In this document: piece by piece, positions 13,026 through 13,092 of the stretch
How positions within the stretch are numbered: the first letter of the stretch is position 1
Layout of the letters: each line of letters begins with the position of its first letter
DNA from: Clostridiales bacterium
GTDB taxonomy: Bacteria > Bacillota > Clostridia > Christensenellales > Aristaeellaceae
Length of the DNA stretch: 13,092 nt
Direction: 5' to 3'
NCBI GenBank assembly: GCA_004552515.1
Contig: SFOF01000044.1
Span: 1 to 13,092 of the forward strand
The notes under the pieces: generated by a model
Told to the model about the DNA's origin: nothing
What the model saw: the letters and a program-made list of their open reading frames with translations, nothing else
Databases searched by the model: none
Translations under genes and position numbers: made by a program

Positions 13026-13092
13026 TCAACGATAGCTCCAGTAGGCGTTGCTGATGTAGCCGGTCTTGCCGTTGTAGGACACCTGGCTCCAC
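13026..13092 (-). CDS. C-terminus of an SH3-domain protein, cut by right edge
   Basis: The minus strand from 13091 down to a TGA at 13026-13028 encodes 21 residues containing WSQVSYNGKTGYIS and then YWSY near the end. The pattern of a Trp, a V.YNGKTGYI strand pair and a terminal aromatic cluster is the last part of a bacterial SH3 (SH3b/SH3_3) domain, commonly found at the ends of cell-wall hydrolases and secreted or envelope proteins, where it binds peptidoglycan. The rest of the gene lies outside the window, so the catalytic part, if any, is unknown. It converges on the anSME gene and is followed by a good terminator. Confidence 0.7.
   Translation of the reverse strand, partial: WSQVSYNGKTGYISNAYWSYR

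Noticed and set aside
1..13092. tRNA or rRNA genes, CRISPR arrays, insertion sequences or prophage genes
   Set aside because: I looked in the intergenic stretches and saw no tRNA cloverleaf with TTCGA-type arm, no regular spaced repeats, and no transposase or phage-like protein.

Overview
The window reads as chromosomal DNA of a GC-rich, strictly anaerobic, probably gut-dwelling member of the Bacillota (Clostridia-like). The basis is strong GGGAGG-type ribosome binding sites, sigma-A-type promoters often with an extended -10, simple GC-hairpin/T-run terminators, a glycyl-radical enzyme and an anaerobic sulfatase-maturase-type radical SAM protein (both oxygen-sensitive families), and an L-fucose isomerase. 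The lineage is inference; there is no rRNA or other phylogenetic marker beyond YchF.

Layout, left to right. (1) 1-191: a divergent promoter region; a minus-strand gene probably begins at position 16 and runs off the left edge. (2) 192-3452: a 1086-residue DUF5107 + TPR protein, closed by a terminator. (3) 3502-3720 and 5030-5282: two diverged copies of one intergenic repeat, each just downstream of a terminator, flanking ychF (3870-4967), which has its own strong promoter. (4) 5429-6283 (minus) and 6495-8291 (plus): an AraC-family regulator divergent from fucI, sharing a 211-bp control region. (5) 8431-11519: a second AraC-family regulator and, 17 nt downstream, a 746-residue glycyl radical enzyme whose active-site motif (GCGE) I cannot assign to a known reaction. 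(6) 11648-12742: a canonical anaerobic sulfatase-maturating enzyme with all expected cluster ligands, on its own promoter. (7) 12743-13092: a convergent intergenic region with several hairpins, then the C-terminus of a minus-strand SH3-domain protein cut by the right edge.

How it may work together: L-fucose isomerase, a DUF5107/TPR protein often met near glycan-use genes, an anSME and two sugar-type AraC regulators fit use of fucosylated and sulfated host glycans. No glycosidase, sulfatase, fucokinase, aldolase, transporter or GRE-activating enzyme is present here, so the pathway is not demonstrated. The least explained element is the AraC + GCGE glycyl-radical enzyme operon; the intergenic repeat pair is the main non-coding oddity.
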